Positions 1 through 12,495 of a DNA stretch of 64,000 nt are shown in pieces. Origin of the DNA: Turnera subulata (Eukaryota > Streptophyta > Magnoliopsida > Malpighiales > Passifloraceae). A program made the translations under genes and the position numbers. Position 1 is the stretch's first letter, and every line of letters starts with the position of its first letter. Under the pieces are notes generated by a model. It was not told where the DNA came from. It was given only the letters and a program-made list of their open reading frames with translations, and ran no database searches. The stretch spans positions 62,001 through 126,000 of the forward strand of contig JAKUCV010003100.1 in NCBI GenBank assembly GCA_028386065.3. The letters are read 5' to 3'.

Positions 1-349
1 TCACGTCCTATCGAGAGTATTTTGTCTGACATCTGAGCTGATATGTAGCTGCGTTTTCATGGGTTAACTAAGCTAAAACATAGCACTCTTTCACTAGAGC
101 AGGAGGCTTTGTGTCGCTTTTGGGGAATTCATTTTGCATCTTAGTTTCAATCGTATGTTCAGTGGTTAGTTTCTATCTGCAGAAACTTTTTTGCAACGAA
201 TTTTATTTAATTCTCAAAAAATTAAAAATGTAATTACTAATATTGATTTATTTTATCTTTCTTTGTATTGTAATAGTGAGGTAAAAGTAATCTCTATACC
301 TTGTATTACATGACTAATCACTAAAATTATATTTAACTGTTGATTGTAG

Positions 350-1996
350 ATACAACGAGAACAACACTGCCTACTGAAGACAATGTTCAGTCTACACTTG
401 CATTGGATGAAACTGCCACAAGTACTTCTAATTTTTTGATTATGTAGATAATGACAAATTTTTATTATTAGAGCTACAATAGTTCATACTTTCTAACTAA
501 TCATACTTTCTAACTACTTGGTCACACTGAATGCAGACTCTATCAACCAATTAAGGAGTAAAAGAATTTTGACAGAGGAGAGCCACCAAAATGTTGAGGA
601 AGTGAATGAAACCGATGCAGGTATTTTTCTGTTATGCTTTAAAAATTTGAATTTTTTTTTTTATCTTAATAGGTTTTCATTCATAATTTTACAGATTTTT
701 TTACTCAAGAAAAACTCAAAGGACGAGGTAGGAACAAGTGTAAAGACGTGGCAAAATTAAAACTTGGAGAAAAGTTGCCAATAGTATTTTTTGAGAATCG
801 TGCAGTTGGAGAGAATCATAAGTCATTTTCAAGTCATCTTTGTAGAGTAATTCTTGTCCGTAATATTTGTCCACTTAATGTGCACTCGTGGAAAGATATC
901 AATGATATACAAAAGGGTCATATGTGGTCAGCTATTACGGTATGTTCGATTTCCTTCCCTTAAGACCTTTTTAAAGAATATATAGAAACTTAAAATTTTA
1001 TAATTATATATGCACATGGCAGGACAAGTTTTATAGTGATGATATAGAAGAGCATCGTAATAATACATTAGCACACACGAATGAGTTATGGAATAAATAG
1101 AGGAGTGCTATGTATATAAAAAATGTGAAGCCTTCCAAAACTTGACAAGACGCCATAAAGAATGTCCCAAAATGGATAGATAAAGGAGATTGGGAGTGGC
1201 TGGTGAAAGAGCATTTTTCAAAGGATGAATTTCAGGTACAATCATAACTTCTTTCTTTATTTTGGTTCCTTCAAGGAAAAAAGTATATCATTTTATCTAA
1301 ATATGCAGTGCATGTTGGCTTCAAGTAGTAGAAACTCCAGTAATAGAAAAAATTTGAAAATGCCTCACCGAACTGGTAGCAAGCCCTTCAGAGAAATTAG
1401 TTATGGAATGGTAAGTAAAGTTCTAACTTGTTTAACTCATGCATATTTGTTTATTTGGATGTCATTGTTTATCTAATTAATTATTGCACAGGGAGGTAAA
1501 GATGGTAATCCACCAGACTTGGCAACAATGTCTAAATTGACTCGCACTAGAGGTGACAAGTTTGTCGAAACTGATGCTGAAAAAAATATGTATGTCATGT
1601 ACTTTTGTCTACATGCATAAAATAATTTTCATTCTGTTTAGGTTATGATTTGATTCAATAGCTTATTTTTTTTATTAATAATTGTAGGGTGATATTTTAA
1701 AGAAAATAGAATCTAATCCCTCATTGTCAAGTTTGGAACTTGTTGAAGAATGCTTTGGACGAAAACAACAAGATCATGTTATTTGCTTTGGTGGTGGTGT
1801 TACACCAAAAGACTTGAAATCTAAGGCTAGTAAAGTTGGGCTTGAAGCTAAATATTATTCAGCACAAGAAGAAAATCAATCACTAGATAATATGGAAGAA
1901 CAAATACAGATGACGATGTCAATGCTGAAGGGTGAACGGGGAGAAGAGCTACCTTATTCTTCAGATTCTTCTTCAAACTCTGATAGAGAATTTTGA
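350..1996 (+). pseudogene. CACTA-associated (Ptta/En/Spm, Transposase_24-like) gene remnant
   Basis: Exons can be traced through consensus splice sites at about 350-421, 537-620, 695-939, 1023-1235, 1309-1410, 1492-1587 and 1688-1996, ending in TGA. The protein reads with a basic segment, then a WIDKGDWEWLVKEHF stretch, then GGKDGNPPDLATMSKLTRTR and KFVETDAEKN, and ends in an acidic Ser-rich tail. This order resembles the plant Ptta/En/Spm transposase-associated family carried by CACTA transposons, whose biochemical role is poorly defined. The exon at 1023-1235 carries two in-frame stops, TAG at 1098-1100 and TGA at 1143-1145, so the copy is dead unless those codons are skipped. No CACTA terminal repeats were found around it, and the 5' end probably lies left of the window. 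The family call rests on recognised motifs, not a search. Confidence 0.55.
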
Positions 1997-2603
1997 TAGT
2001 AAGTAATTTCATTCTGGTAGAGTAGTTTGTTAAGTTTTTCAGTTTGTAGAATGTGAACTCCTTATGAATAAATTTATTTTCTTAAAAATGGTGAAGTCAT
2101 GCTGTTGTGTTAGTCCTTGTTTTGATATGAGCTTTATTAAAATTATTTGTCTACAGGGGTGTAATTTGTGGATTCACCTTTTTGTTTCTACTCTGATGTC
2201 CATGTAAATGTTGTGAGGATGAACTTCCTCTTGTAATATTATGCTGCAATTTTTACATTTAATACTGTAAAAGAATATAGATTCAATGCTACAAAGTGTT
2301 ATACAAATTTCTTAACTTACTTTTTTTCTTTTTTTCGCAACAGGTTTTCGAGAGGCTTTATTGAAGTGCTGATACTCTTAGTTTTTTTATAGTTTGTTTG
2401 ACAAGCTGCTACTCTAGTTTTTCTAAGTTATGTTTCTTTATAGTTTTTTTCAAGTAGCCTATAAACCAGGTGGATATGAATATGTAATGATTCCTTGGAT
2501 ATTATGATTCTATTTAATTACCTAAATAAAAAATGTAGTTTTCTAAATTATCAATGTTCAATTATTACTTACATCCATGAAGTAATGTGTGGATGCTAAT
2601 ATT
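1997..2603. other. AT-rich flank without a recognised gene
   Basis: This stretch follows the stop of the CACTA-associated remnant and may be its 3' untranslated region. I see no coding potential and no terminal repeats. Its last five bases (ATATT) form the left target-site duplication of the solo LTR. Confidence 0.5.
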
Positions 2604-2985
2604 TGTAACAGCCCAGGTAAAAATTTCATTTTTACCGGGACTATTTAAGTTAATGTACAGTAATTTACCAATGATTTTTAATCTTGGGTAAATAAATTAT
2701 GGTAAATCGAGCATTGGATTCTGAAACCGAGTCTTGTCCTACGCTCGGGATTTTTCTGCGGATTTTACGGACCAAAGTTGGAATTTTTCCGGGTCCGGGA
2801 ATCTACGGAAAAGCCAGGTTTATTCTCGAATTATCGGACCAGAAATAAGATAAGTGGGTATACCGGATATTCTCTGGTCCAGGTGGGTCACACTTTACAT
2901 GCAGCATAGTAACTGCATAATTGAAGTTCAATTATTCAGCCGTCAACTCCTATTAAGCCTGTGACTTATCAATGATTTTGCTGTC

Positions 2986-2992
2986 TATAAAA
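2986..2992 (+). promoter_or_regulatory. TATA box in solo LTR
   Basis: TATAAAA lies about 380 bp into the solo LTR, followed by a C/T-rich leader (CTTCTGCTTTCTTCC), as expected for an LTR promoter on the plus strand. Confidence 0.55.
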
Positions 2993-3941
2993 CTATTTTT
3001 CTTCTGCTTTCTTCCACACACCATCACCTGCCATACTCATCCTCTCCATCCTTCCTCTACCCAGCTTTAGCCTCCTCCCTGCAATCAGATTTTCTTTTGA
3101 GAAAAGAAAAAAAAAACACACACACCAACATAAACACCCACTGCCACGTCATCATCACCACCTTCCTTCTCTTCCTCTTTCTTTTCTTTTTCGTTTTTCT
3201 TTCCTCCACGAGCCACACCGCCGGCCAAGCACCACCGGTCACCACCCCAACTGTCACCACCAACCACCTCTTCTTCTCCTTCCCTTCCTCCTCCTCCCCT
3301 CTCTTCTCCTTTCCCCTCATCCACTTCCGGCGTCGAGCCCTCCCTGTTCTTCCTCTTCACCTCTTCGCCACGACCCGACGGCGAACCCGAGTGGGTCAGA
3401 CACCACCCGCAACCGCCTGCTCCAGCGACACCGCGGCACGCCATCACCGTCGCCTCCCCGTCCTGCTGCCGCCCTCGCCCCTCCTTCCTGTTCGTCCGTC
3501 GCCGCGCCGTCACCTCTGCAAGTTGAGGAGTTGATAATGAGCAATTTGCTGAGGAACCGGACTTGGAATTTGCTGGACAATACCATAATTGATTATCGGC
3601 TAAGGTGAGGATGGATAACCCTTGTTATGTTGCCTGTAATACTTTGTGTGCTTTGTTGTTCGATTGAACTGCTGAGTTGTTGATTGTTGGCTGAATATCT
3701 GCTGTGGATATTATTGTTGCTTTTGGACTGTGATCTTGATTATGTGGATTAAATGCTGAGATTGATGTTGAACTATTGACTGTGGAAATTGAGAAAAAGG
3801 GAATTGGAATATGAAATTGGATTTGGAGTTGATTTGAGATGTTGATATAATTGTCATGTGGAAAGTAGTGGTACGACCCGATGGTTTGAAAATTAATTTT
3901 GGGATGCTATGGTCGGTTACTTGGTTTGTTGGCTTGTTTGC

Positions 3942-4207
3942 CTGTGGTTAGGGTATACCGAATACCCAGTGGCTCAGATATGCCGAATATCAGCAGTGGT
4001 TCAGATATACCGAATATCCGTTTGGCTTTTTGCCTGTGGTTAGGGTATACCAAATACCCAGTGGCTAGGATATGCCGAATATCCGCAGTGGCTCGGATAT
4101 GCCAAATATCCGCAGTGGCTCAGATATGCCGAATATCTGGTTGGCATGTTGTTGCCTGAGGTTGGGGTATACCGAATACCCAGTGGTTTAGATATACCAA
4201 ATATCCG
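3942..4207 (+). repeat. Degenerate tandem array of near-palindromic GATATnCCGAATATC units
   Basis: About ten units of roughly 27 bp repeat the theme CAGTGGCTCAGATATGCCGAATATC. Two alternating cores are seen, GGTATACCGAATACC and GATATGCCGAATATC, each close to self-complementary around CCGAAT. The array lies inside the solo LTR, downstream of its TATA box. Confidence 0.75.
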
Positions 4208-4964
4208 GGTTTTGAGATGTGGATTGGTTTTTGACCTAGCATCCGGAATTAATTAATAACCAGGTACGACCCTAGCTTGTCCAGTGACGGGGGCCCGGAA
4301 GATAAAACTGGTAATAATAATTAAGCATTCTTTTGGCCTTGGCTCAGTTGTTGAGATATGTTGTTACTTGTCTGTGATTGCCTTTAAGTATTACGGTTGC
4401 TTGCATATCACTGTTTATCCTTCGTCGGTGAGCACTTCGGACTCACCCCTCGCCTGCGGGGTTTTATCCCGTAGGTTAAGTTGTTTCCGTAGTTCAGGTA
4501 CGTCGTTCGATGGCTGCTGCTTTCTTCTCCACCTGACTCCGGATCCATACCACCGTTGCATGTGCATATGTCTTCCGCTGCTATTCTATTGCTTATGATG
4601 CTGTACTACATCTCCGCTGCTGTGTGATATATATTGCTGTACTGCTGATTTCCTGTGATAAGTATATTACTGATACTATCTGCTGCTGCTGAGAGCACTG
4701 TGTTTGGATTGAATAATGGTCCCCGAGTGTGGGTGACAGTTGTATTGATAGTTGCTATTGTATAATATTTGCACGTAGTACTGTCTGTTCTATCATTATG
4801 AATAGTTTCGGCACGTGTTTACTGTGTTACGGTAAATACGGGTCGGGGCGCTTCAATATTTCACTGCACTGATAATATATAAGCATAAAAATTATTATTA
4901 TTATTTTTTTCCTCCAGATTAGTATAGAAAATGTAGTTATTATTTTTTATTACCATATAATAAT

Positions 4965-5235
4965 GCTTATATTCTTTGGGAGACACTAACTCTTTCCTTA
5001 CTGAAAAGCTCGTTGTTCGTTGTAAATACTTCTAAGGACCAATTATTATCCCTCGCAATTAGATAACTAGGAGGGACAATAAAACCAGTCCTTATTAATT
5101 TCTTTTTAAAGATAGCAATTCCATCCTTAATAATGAGCTTGTTTGTCGTTATAATTATTTTTAAGGACAGAATATTGTCCATCGCAATTAAATAATAAGG
5201 AGAGGAAAAAAAACATGTCCTTATTACTTTTAGCA
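4965..5235. repeat. Two diverged direct repeats of about 125 bp
   Basis: Two copies, about 4983-5100 and 5105-5230, share blocks such as 'taaggac', 'tcgcaatta' and 'aataaggag/aactaggag' in the same order. No coding potential is seen. The repeat family is not recognised. Confidence 0.5.
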
Positions 5236-5329
5236 AAGAAGCCTTTTACGACGGGTGACGACGGACTTGGCATCCATCCTAAAAGCTCAACAACAACGAT
5301 AGAAATTCCTACTTTTAATGACGAATTTT

Positions 5330-6020
5330 TCTCTTACCAATAAACGTTTTTCTTGTTGTGTCTTCTTCTTCAATCCCAAATACTGGCTTCATGTGAGTTC
5401 TGGGTGCTTCCCCTTTGCTCGTTACAATTTCCCCATTATATGGGAACCGAAGCATCTCATATCTACTGATGCAATGTAGATGCTATTGCCCGAGCTTGAT
5501 GCAACCATGGTCTCCCTAGAAGCAAATTAAAGGTGGAAGCAATTTCAAGTACTTGGAATACTATTGTGAAGAGTGCAAGCCCGATAGCGACCTCAAGCTT
5601 GACCATCCCTAATGCTTCTCTCCTAGCATTGTCATAAGCCTTGACCATGGTACAAGAGGGTAAGAAGTCCTCGGACCCCAATCCTAATAAACTTGCAATC
5701 TTTAGTGGACACACATTCAGGGCAAAACCATTGTCGATAAATACCGAAGGTATTTGGTTTCCTTTGGTAAGGTTTGCTATGTAAAGTGCATCAACGTGTG
5801 TGCCCCTATTTGGGATCAAATCCTTGTCTGAGAAAGAGATCTGATTATCAGTTTCTAATGAGGCTATCATATTGGCGAGCTCATCGAGTGCCGTGTTAGC
5901 AGAAACAAGTGTCTTATTCAAAACTTGGAGTACTTTTCTCGGTAGGGCCGAGAGGACATCAGCAAACTCCAGATCGAAACATTGGCCTGAGTCTTTTTCA
6001 ACTATTTTATCACTGTATCT
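5330..6020 (-). pseudogene. Tat-lineage Ty3/gypsy pre-protease/protease fragment
   Basis: The open part (5463-5921) reads as a retropepsin-like domain of plant Tat/Ogre elements. It shows a THVDALYIA lead-in, the active-site region VFIDNGFALNVCPLKIASLL (DNG in place of the usual D-T/S-G), and the closing motif LLLGRPWLHQARAIASTLHQ. Similarity continues on both sides in other frames: upstream as a SLLMSSRPYREKY-like segment to about 6020, and downstream as an RYEMLRFPYNGEIV-like segment to about 5330 after a frameshift at the Gln codon. The element would process Gag-Pol during particle maturation. This copy is broken and lacks neighbouring gag, RT and integrase. Confidence 0.75.
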
Positions 6021-6082
6021 TCTTCAGGTGCCGCTGTCTCCTCAAACTCCTCGATTCGGAGGGGGTTCTTTTTGCTACCCGT

Positions 6083-7706
6083 TGTGAGGACCCGACCTAA
6101 GTTTAATTGGGCCTCCTCACCTGTTCCCTTACACCTTCCTCTTAACCGTCATCCAACACCTTTGGAGTCGCCGCACGAATTTTATTATAGGGCAAAATTT
6201 GGGAGAAAACGTTCTTCAGTAACAATGACTCCAATTACAGCAACCGACTAGCGAACCAAAGATGCTGGACCCTAGGTTCTTCAGGGATGGGAAGGTGTTA
6301 GGCACCACTCGTGTTCGGGCGAAACTTTGTGCAACTGAAGAAGAATTGTATGCCTTGTGAAAGTGTGTATTGTGTGGAGACAAGTCACATACAATAACAA
6401 AATTAAATTGAAACAAAAAGGAAAAATAAAAATAATTGGGCTTGAGTTTCCACCACTAGAAACCACCTATGTAGCCCAACATCCGGATTCAAAACCCACA
6501 TTGTTCCTATCTTGGCATCACAACACTTGCATCATCAAAAACATCATTATCATCACCAAATCAATGGTAGACAAAAAGGGATCTAGGATTACTTCATGTA
6601 GCCCTCCTCTAGCTCCTTGATTTGGGTTGTATTCTTCACCCACTTTCTTTCCACTCCATAGCTCAATCTTTGATCTCCACTTGGACTACCCTTGCTGCCT
6701 TCTAGTTGATACTTCCTACGAAATTTCTCCAGAGTTTCTACCTATCTAAATATATCTGGACTTGGAGAGATAGAGGTTCTCCAAGCACTAAAGCTTATGA
6801 GGGGTATGTGTGAAAAAGATTGTGTGTCTCTTGGATATGAATGGGAGGTCCTATTATAGAGTTCTGGGAAGTGCAGGGGTTGTGCACCTCTTAATGATCA
6901 AGATTATGGCCAGAAATCTAGGCCAAAACTGTGTAGAATAAAATTAGAAACAAAAATCGGGGAAAATCACGATTCTGGGGAAGCATGACCGCCATGGCCG
7001 GTGGTCATCTCTTGGATGGCAGCCAGGCCTGGTGGTCATCCATGCATGACCGCCCAGGCCTGGGGATCCACCCGAGATGGCCTTCTGGGGTTGCATGCAT
7101 TCTTTCTTTTTTTTTTTATTCCAATCCCGCTAATGCTGCCTTAACTTGATCTAACAGTGTAATTAACCCTTAATCAACCTAGAATATCCTCTTTTCTTGA
7201 TTAATACTCCTCATAATCCTTCCATGTCTGATTGATATACATTAAACCCTTCATTTTGTGCAAAATCATACCAAAAACACATTTACCGATAAGGAATGAC
7301 TTAATTCTGATTTTCCTGTTAAGATTAGTCTGTAAGGAATGTGTTTTGAGTCAATCAACTCTGGAGAATCCGTGTTAACCTAGGCCTCTAAATTCACTTC
7401 TAACCCAAAAATAAATCATCTCAATATAATTGGGATGAAATGAATAAGAAAGCCCAAATAAATGAAATGAAACATATTCTAGTAAATTAAACCTTGGTAT
7501 ATATTTTTATCTTAAGATTAAATCATCTCAATAATCCTAAGGTTCAAACACATAAAGGTTCAAATTAAAAAAACATGTAAATTCTACTAAAATAAATTCC
7601 AAATATATTTTAGCCAAAGACCAAATAATCTCATCAATCTCATGGTTGAAGCATACTTAAAATCTAATTTAGAAGAATATCTGAGGGTCAAATTTGGGTG
7701 TTCACA
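6083..7706 (+). mobile_element. Tat-like Ty3/gypsy LTR (boundaries tentative)
   Basis: The segment begins TGTGAGGACCCG and ends GGGTGTTCACA, a TG...CA pair with an inverted TGTGA/TCACA end. About 90 bp in it carries the order 'ggagtcgcc ... gggaaggtgttaggcacc', a conserved landmark of many plant Tat-lineage LTRs. The flanks CCCGT and GGTGC do not match, so there is no target duplication. It may be a 5' LTR, a solo LTR whose flanks decayed, or a fragment. Its orientation (plus) is opposite to the adjacent protease fragment, so the two probably come from different insertions. Confidence 0.55.
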
Positions 7707-8950
7707 GGTGCCCCTCGTTGATGACTTCTTAGAAACTAAGGATGAAACAACGCAAGAAAGGGACAACCAAATTTGAATGATTGATGTGGGTAGTGTGTGC
7801 CAAAGGTTGGAGCATTCTATGCTCCACTTCGGGAATCATCTCATGCCGAAGATTTGTGTGGGAATGGCCCTCTGGGCCAGGAATCATCTGCGAAGAATGG
7901 GTCCTCGGCTTATGGGTTTGCGAGAACCAGGTCCTTTGCTTTGGGTTTGCGAGGAATGGGTCCTCGGCTTATGTGGAACACCTCTTCTCAGGACTGCGAG
8001 GACTTGGTCCTCAGCTTTTCATGGTTTTTGCCATTAACTTTCCCCGGGAAGATAATGAATGCCGTCTCACGGCCTGGTTGTCTAATCTTTGGGGATCCCA
8101 TGCCCCTATCATCAATTAACAGTTTTGGAAAAAGACACTTCTTCACGGTTAGGTTGTCTATGTTTTGGGCATCCCATGCCCCTAGCAGGTTTGAAAGAAA
8201 CGGGGCACCTCATGCCCCTTGCCTAAATGTGAGCACATCATGCCCCGGATCTATTTTCTCGAGGTGGGACATCAAGCCCCTAACAATATCTAATTGTGGT
8301 TTCAAATATAGGGACTAGCACGCCCCTAGTTCAGAATCACCTTGGGCGTCCCAGCCCATAGTCAAGAAAGTTTGCTAACCAAGGTCAAATAAATGAGCTC
8401 ATCATGCCCCTGGGAATTGATCAATCAAAGCGGGGCGGCATGGCCCTGGGATGTTTTCATCAAAAGATATTGGGACCTGGTAAGCCATACGCTCGCACAG
8501 AAGACATTAAGCATATGGATAGCGGCCGACGCGCCATTAACGAAACTTGTTTTCAAAAATGGGGTAATATGCCCCCGATCCTGGATCAACAGAAAATTAA
8601 GGTTCACTAGGCCCCACAGCCTATTATTCAATCCAAACAACGTCTCTTATTATTAACGGCTCAAAAAAATGCATACAGTGGCTCTATCTCAGAAAAAATT
8701 ATCATTTAGGGGTGCGGGGCCCACGAAAAACGAGGAGGGGGTCAAGAATAGTGCTGGCGATCATGCGAGGAAGCCCGCTAGAGCCAGGTGGTCATGTAGG
8801 GATGACTCGCTCTGCTGCGGGTTTTAAAACGCATCCTCTCCTTCTCTCCTCTTTTATTTCACTCAAAACACTCCCAAAACACCAAACCCTCTCAATTCTC
8901 CCATCTCCAAATACTCTAAACTTTTCCTCAAGCTCTCTTATTCTTCATCC
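7707..8950 (+). other. Non-coding leader with scattered short repeats
   Basis: This stretch contains recurrent words such as 'atgcccct' and 'gaatgggtcctcggcttatg' but no convincing protein. From about 8840 it becomes C/T-rich (ctctccttctctcctc), like a plant 5' untranslated leader, and runs into an ATG at 8951. It may be Tat-element leader and promoter sequence for the PMD gene remnant. Confidence 0.4.
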
Positions 8951-10960
8951 ATGGCGTCAACATCATCCAATCTCCCAAAATCAAGGGAAGAGTCCATGAA
9001 GAAGTATCACCCAAAATCCAATTCTATGGAAAATACGGGTGTGTGGTTGAAATCTTCTAGCAGGCATATCTGCACTCAACTCCACAAAGTCCAAGTAAGT
9101 GATTTCCATCACCAAAAACTCATTGAATTTTCATTTTAATTGAAACTCTGGTTTATGCCCACATGCCTCTTGAATTCAAATTTCTGTGGTGAATGTTATG
9201 GGTGATTGTTTGGAAATGTTTTTAGGATGTCTAAAATGGCTTCCCCTATGTTTATTTCACGGATTAAATACAAGAAATCAAGTTTTTCCCAAATTGGGGG
9301 TTTAGGGTTCTTGGCGGATTTTGATGTTTTTGGTGATTTGGATGATTTGGATGGTGTTTTGTTGTTATAAAAGCATAGAATCAATGTTGGGTGAGTGGGT
9401 ACCGATGGGCTTGTTATTTTTGGCCAATTGTGAACTTCTCCGGGGTGGTTTTTGTGATTTTCTTATGTCTTGACCCGTAAATAAAACCGTGCTATGATGT
9501 TGAAATGCATGATTTCAGTAAGCAATCTTATTCGTATGATGGATGTCTTGGTGTATGTAGTTTTAATTTGGTTATGCCGAGCCTGAGTTGGCATGAGCAT
9601 TGGCTTCTTTTGGTGTATCCACACAAGAATCTGATGATCAGTAGCAGAGCCATGCCGGGACTACTACTCGCCATCTCATCCTTGCGCATGTGAAGAAGAA
9701 TGGGCCCGTCTAGGAGATAATCAAAAGGGTCGGATTATGGGACTTCTTTTGCACTTTCCGAGGAGATAAGGTCAATTTATAGGCGGTATCGGCTTTGGGT
9801 GAGAGAAGGTGGGATACCACCAATACTTTTCACTTAGCTTACGGGGAGATGACGATGACCCCTACGGATTCTCCTATATTACCGGATTGCTGTTCCGGCG
9901 TTCACAGGTCATCTTTGACCAAAAGCTGGGCATTAACCGTTTCCAGGAGCTCGTGTGCCTTGTGCCTCGGTGGGTTTGTTTGGGCGAGGTGTCACCCAAG
10001 TGGGTGCTGGATGCCTTGTTGGACAACCGGTATTCCGGGATTGCTGAGCAGAGAGGTCGGGGCCTGATTTTGGTGAGCATGTGTAGGACCGTTTTTGCAT
10101 CCGATAGTGTTCGGGTCCGATGTGACTTGTTGGCGTCACTTGTCCACCTGGACAAACCACGGGTCGACTAGGCCTCGACAGGCTTTGCTTGGATTGGATT
10201 TGGGAGGTACACCATCTACCTTCGCCTTCTTTATCTTTACTTGGTCACCCCTCCTTTTTCTTTCTAACTGGATAACTTTCACAGGTGTGGGGCTAGAAGT
10301 ATCTTAGGTTATCTGCCTCAAAGTTATCATTTGATGAAGAGGTGTGGCCTGTTTCTCTCCGCTGGGGTTCTCAGAACTGCAGGACCCAGAGTCATGCTCA
10401 TAATCGGGAGTGGACCAGACATCACATAGATGGAGTTGCTACGTCAGGCGAGGTACCTTTCCTTTACCATCTTTCTTCACTCTCTTGAAATCTCTCGGAC
10501 CACTTCTCATTAAATGTCTGTTGGCAGATCCGGTTTACTCCTTTTGTAGCCCATCAAGATAGGCTGGTGGGAGATGGCGCCCTGGCCTTGGAGATGGATT
10601 AGTTTTGGTGCATGGTCGGATATCCCGATATGCGAGTATGGTACCTCGAGGAGCGTGTTTGTGCACATACTGTGGGGGAGCCATGGGTTCCGCCCGATCC
10701 ACCACACTCTATACCGAACATTAATGAGCAGGGTGAGGTCACCGAGTATAAATATTTGGATTGGCATGCTGACGACTTGACCAGTTCTTGTGACTACTCC
10801 TCGTTCATTAGCAAGTTCTTGATGTCACCATTGACTACCCTGGAGGCAGGAGGATTAGTGACTAGTGCGGGTCCTTCTCGGCAGAGTTCAGCTCCTAGGA
10901 GAAAGAAGAGCACCAGGGTCATCTTCCATGTCTGGTCCTGTTCTCCCGGCATGCGAGGCC
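8951..10960 (+). pseudogene. Plant mobile domain (PMD, 'aminotransferase-like') gene, 5' part
   Basis: The start ATG at 8951 follows a C/T-rich leader. The first exon would encode MASTSSNLPKSREESMKKYH and end at a CAAG|GTAAGT-like donor near 9094. The diagnostic PMD segment is at 9795-9850, reading RRWDTTNTFHLAYGEMTMTP, a close match to the family theme 'W...T.TFHLP.GEMT.TL.DV'. Downstream the reading switches frame at least once (around 9850-9870) and continues through a VRCDLLASLVHLD stretch to a segment near 10580-10960 (MDWFWCMVGYPDMRVWYLEE, then PWVPPDPPHS). PMD proteins occur as host genes and as passengers of transposons and Tat retrotransposons; their enzymatic role is unproven. The copia composite interrupts it at 10961, and the rest resumes at 25052. 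Confidence 0.6.
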
Positions 10961-12482
10961 TGTAAGTTTCCGGACATGCAAATATGACACTCATATGCAA
11001 TAAAATGCGCAGCGGAAAACCGGAAACACATGGAGGATCCAAGTGAAAGTAACTAAACCGAATAACAATTTTTGCGTACCTGAATCGGTTGAGATGTTTC
11101 ACCCAACTGTTATGCCAAATCAGCTAGAGCCAGACAGAAATCCCGCCCCTCTGCGGTATCCATACAAACCGTCGATCTCTGGTCGGAAAACATCTCATGT
11201 TCTCCAACCCGAGCACTCCCGAACCGTGGTGCTAGCTACGGATTTCAGGGAGCTATGTGGTGTTTCTTTCTTTCTCAAAGAATGGGTGTGTGTGTATGTG
11301 TTCTTGCCTAGTCTGAAAGCTCAGAATTCAAAATACAACAGAGAGAGAGTGTAATCTAATTACTCAACCCAATTAGTGCATAGAATTATTAGACAAGGGA
11401 CCAACATAACGGCCAACATAATGGTCCACCATCAAACATGATTATGACCCTATTATCTTGTCTACCACTAAGCACTAGTGGGATTACACATCACATGCAA
11501 TCAGGTTTGGCTCAATAATTCTGACAATTAGTGAATCAAACCAGCCCAAAACGACACCGGTCCAACCACGGTCCAACCACACCTGGTCGAACCATGGTCC
11601 AACCACGGTTCAACCACTTGCTCGAATCATCGATTCTATGTGTGTGACCCTGTAGGCACTTGTAACGTTTGGCAATAATCGTAAAATCTCATTTTACAAT
11701 TATAAGCAAAGAGCGGCGTCTAGAAACACATCATTGCTATCCAAACGACAAGATCAGTACTGATTCAATATGCCTTGGAAACATGTCATCGTCCTTTCGG
11801 CCCATTATCAAGATTAAACACGAGACATGGAAAAACGTCAATCTCGTATATGTTTAACCTTAATTTCTTTTTCCCTGAGTTAACTGTGTAAAACGGATAC
11901 TCATAATATCACCATATCACATAATCCGAGCATGGCCACGCAATTAACAGTTCAACTCTATTAAGAGGCCATCGGATAATATACCTGTTATATGGGTTGG
12001 ACGAATCCCATCTCGATCAATCAAAACCCACTACACATTATATCACATACCCAATGATTACCCTTAAGTCCACTCAGTTACGAATGACCAGGTATAATAT
12101 CAAAGTATACGACTCATATGTTGGGAACCTTGATGATCTCAGGTCTAAGGACAATACATATATGAACCACTAATGACAATCATATAACGTTCCATGTAGG
12201 GTTCTTATGTGGTTCGGTCCAGTCCACAAGTTCTCTAACTTGTACCCGTATGTAGAATTCATATCTCATATAATTCTCAACATACGCTAGTCTTAATTTA
12301 TTATTACAACCCATCCATAATAATAATCAACTAGGGACATTTAAAAATATATCAAATATATTCTAGGGTTATAAATATGTGCAAGCATTTATCTCATAAA
12401 TGTATTTATTGGAACAACCTTAGTGTATATGCATGACTACATACGATCATCCATTGATTGGCTTTTGGGCACATTACTAACA
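10961..12482 (-). repeat. Copia LTR 1 (3' LTR of internal A)
   Basis: On the plus strand it runs TGTAAGTTTCCGG...TTACTAACA; read on the coding strand it is TGTTAGTAATG...CTTACA. At 1,522 bp it resembles LTR 3 more than LTR 2. It sits directly downstream (minus strand) of the polypurine tract. Confidence 0.85.
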
Positions 12483-12495
12483 ATCTCCCACTTGC
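12483..12495 (-). promoter_or_regulatory. Polypurine tract of internal A
   Basis: The minus strand reads AGTGGGAGATTGTTAG across the LTR border, a typical copia plus-strand primer immediately before the 3' LTR TG. Confidence 0.75.

Larger units (their letters stand above)
2604..4855 (+). mobile_element. Solo LTR of a Ty3/gypsy-type retrotransposon
   Basis: The segment starts TGTAACAGCCC and ends GGGGCGCTTCA, an imperfect inverted pair typical of plant gypsy LTRs of the TGTAACGCCC/GGGCGTTACA type. It is flanked on both sides by the same 5 bp, ATATT (2599-2603 and 4856-4860), the duplication expected from integrase. At 2,252 bp it is a long LTR. No internal region, primer-binding site or polypurine tract adjoins it, so it is best read as a solo LTR left by LTR-LTR recombination. 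It contains a TATA box, a pyrimidine-rich leader and a repeat array. Open frames around 3100-3530 on both strands are low-complexity and I do not call them genes. Confidence 0.85.

Noticed and set aside
3085..3586. Overlapping open frames on both strands (Arg/Gly-rich minus, Ser/Pro-rich plus)
   Set aside because: They lie in the C/T-rich leader of a solo LTR, are low-complexity, and show no domain; open frames are expected from the base composition.
7777..8318. Three overlapping open frames up to 173 codons
   Set aside because: They are in different frames over the same imprecise repeats ('atgcccct', 'gggtcctcggc'), with no domain and no gene-like start context.
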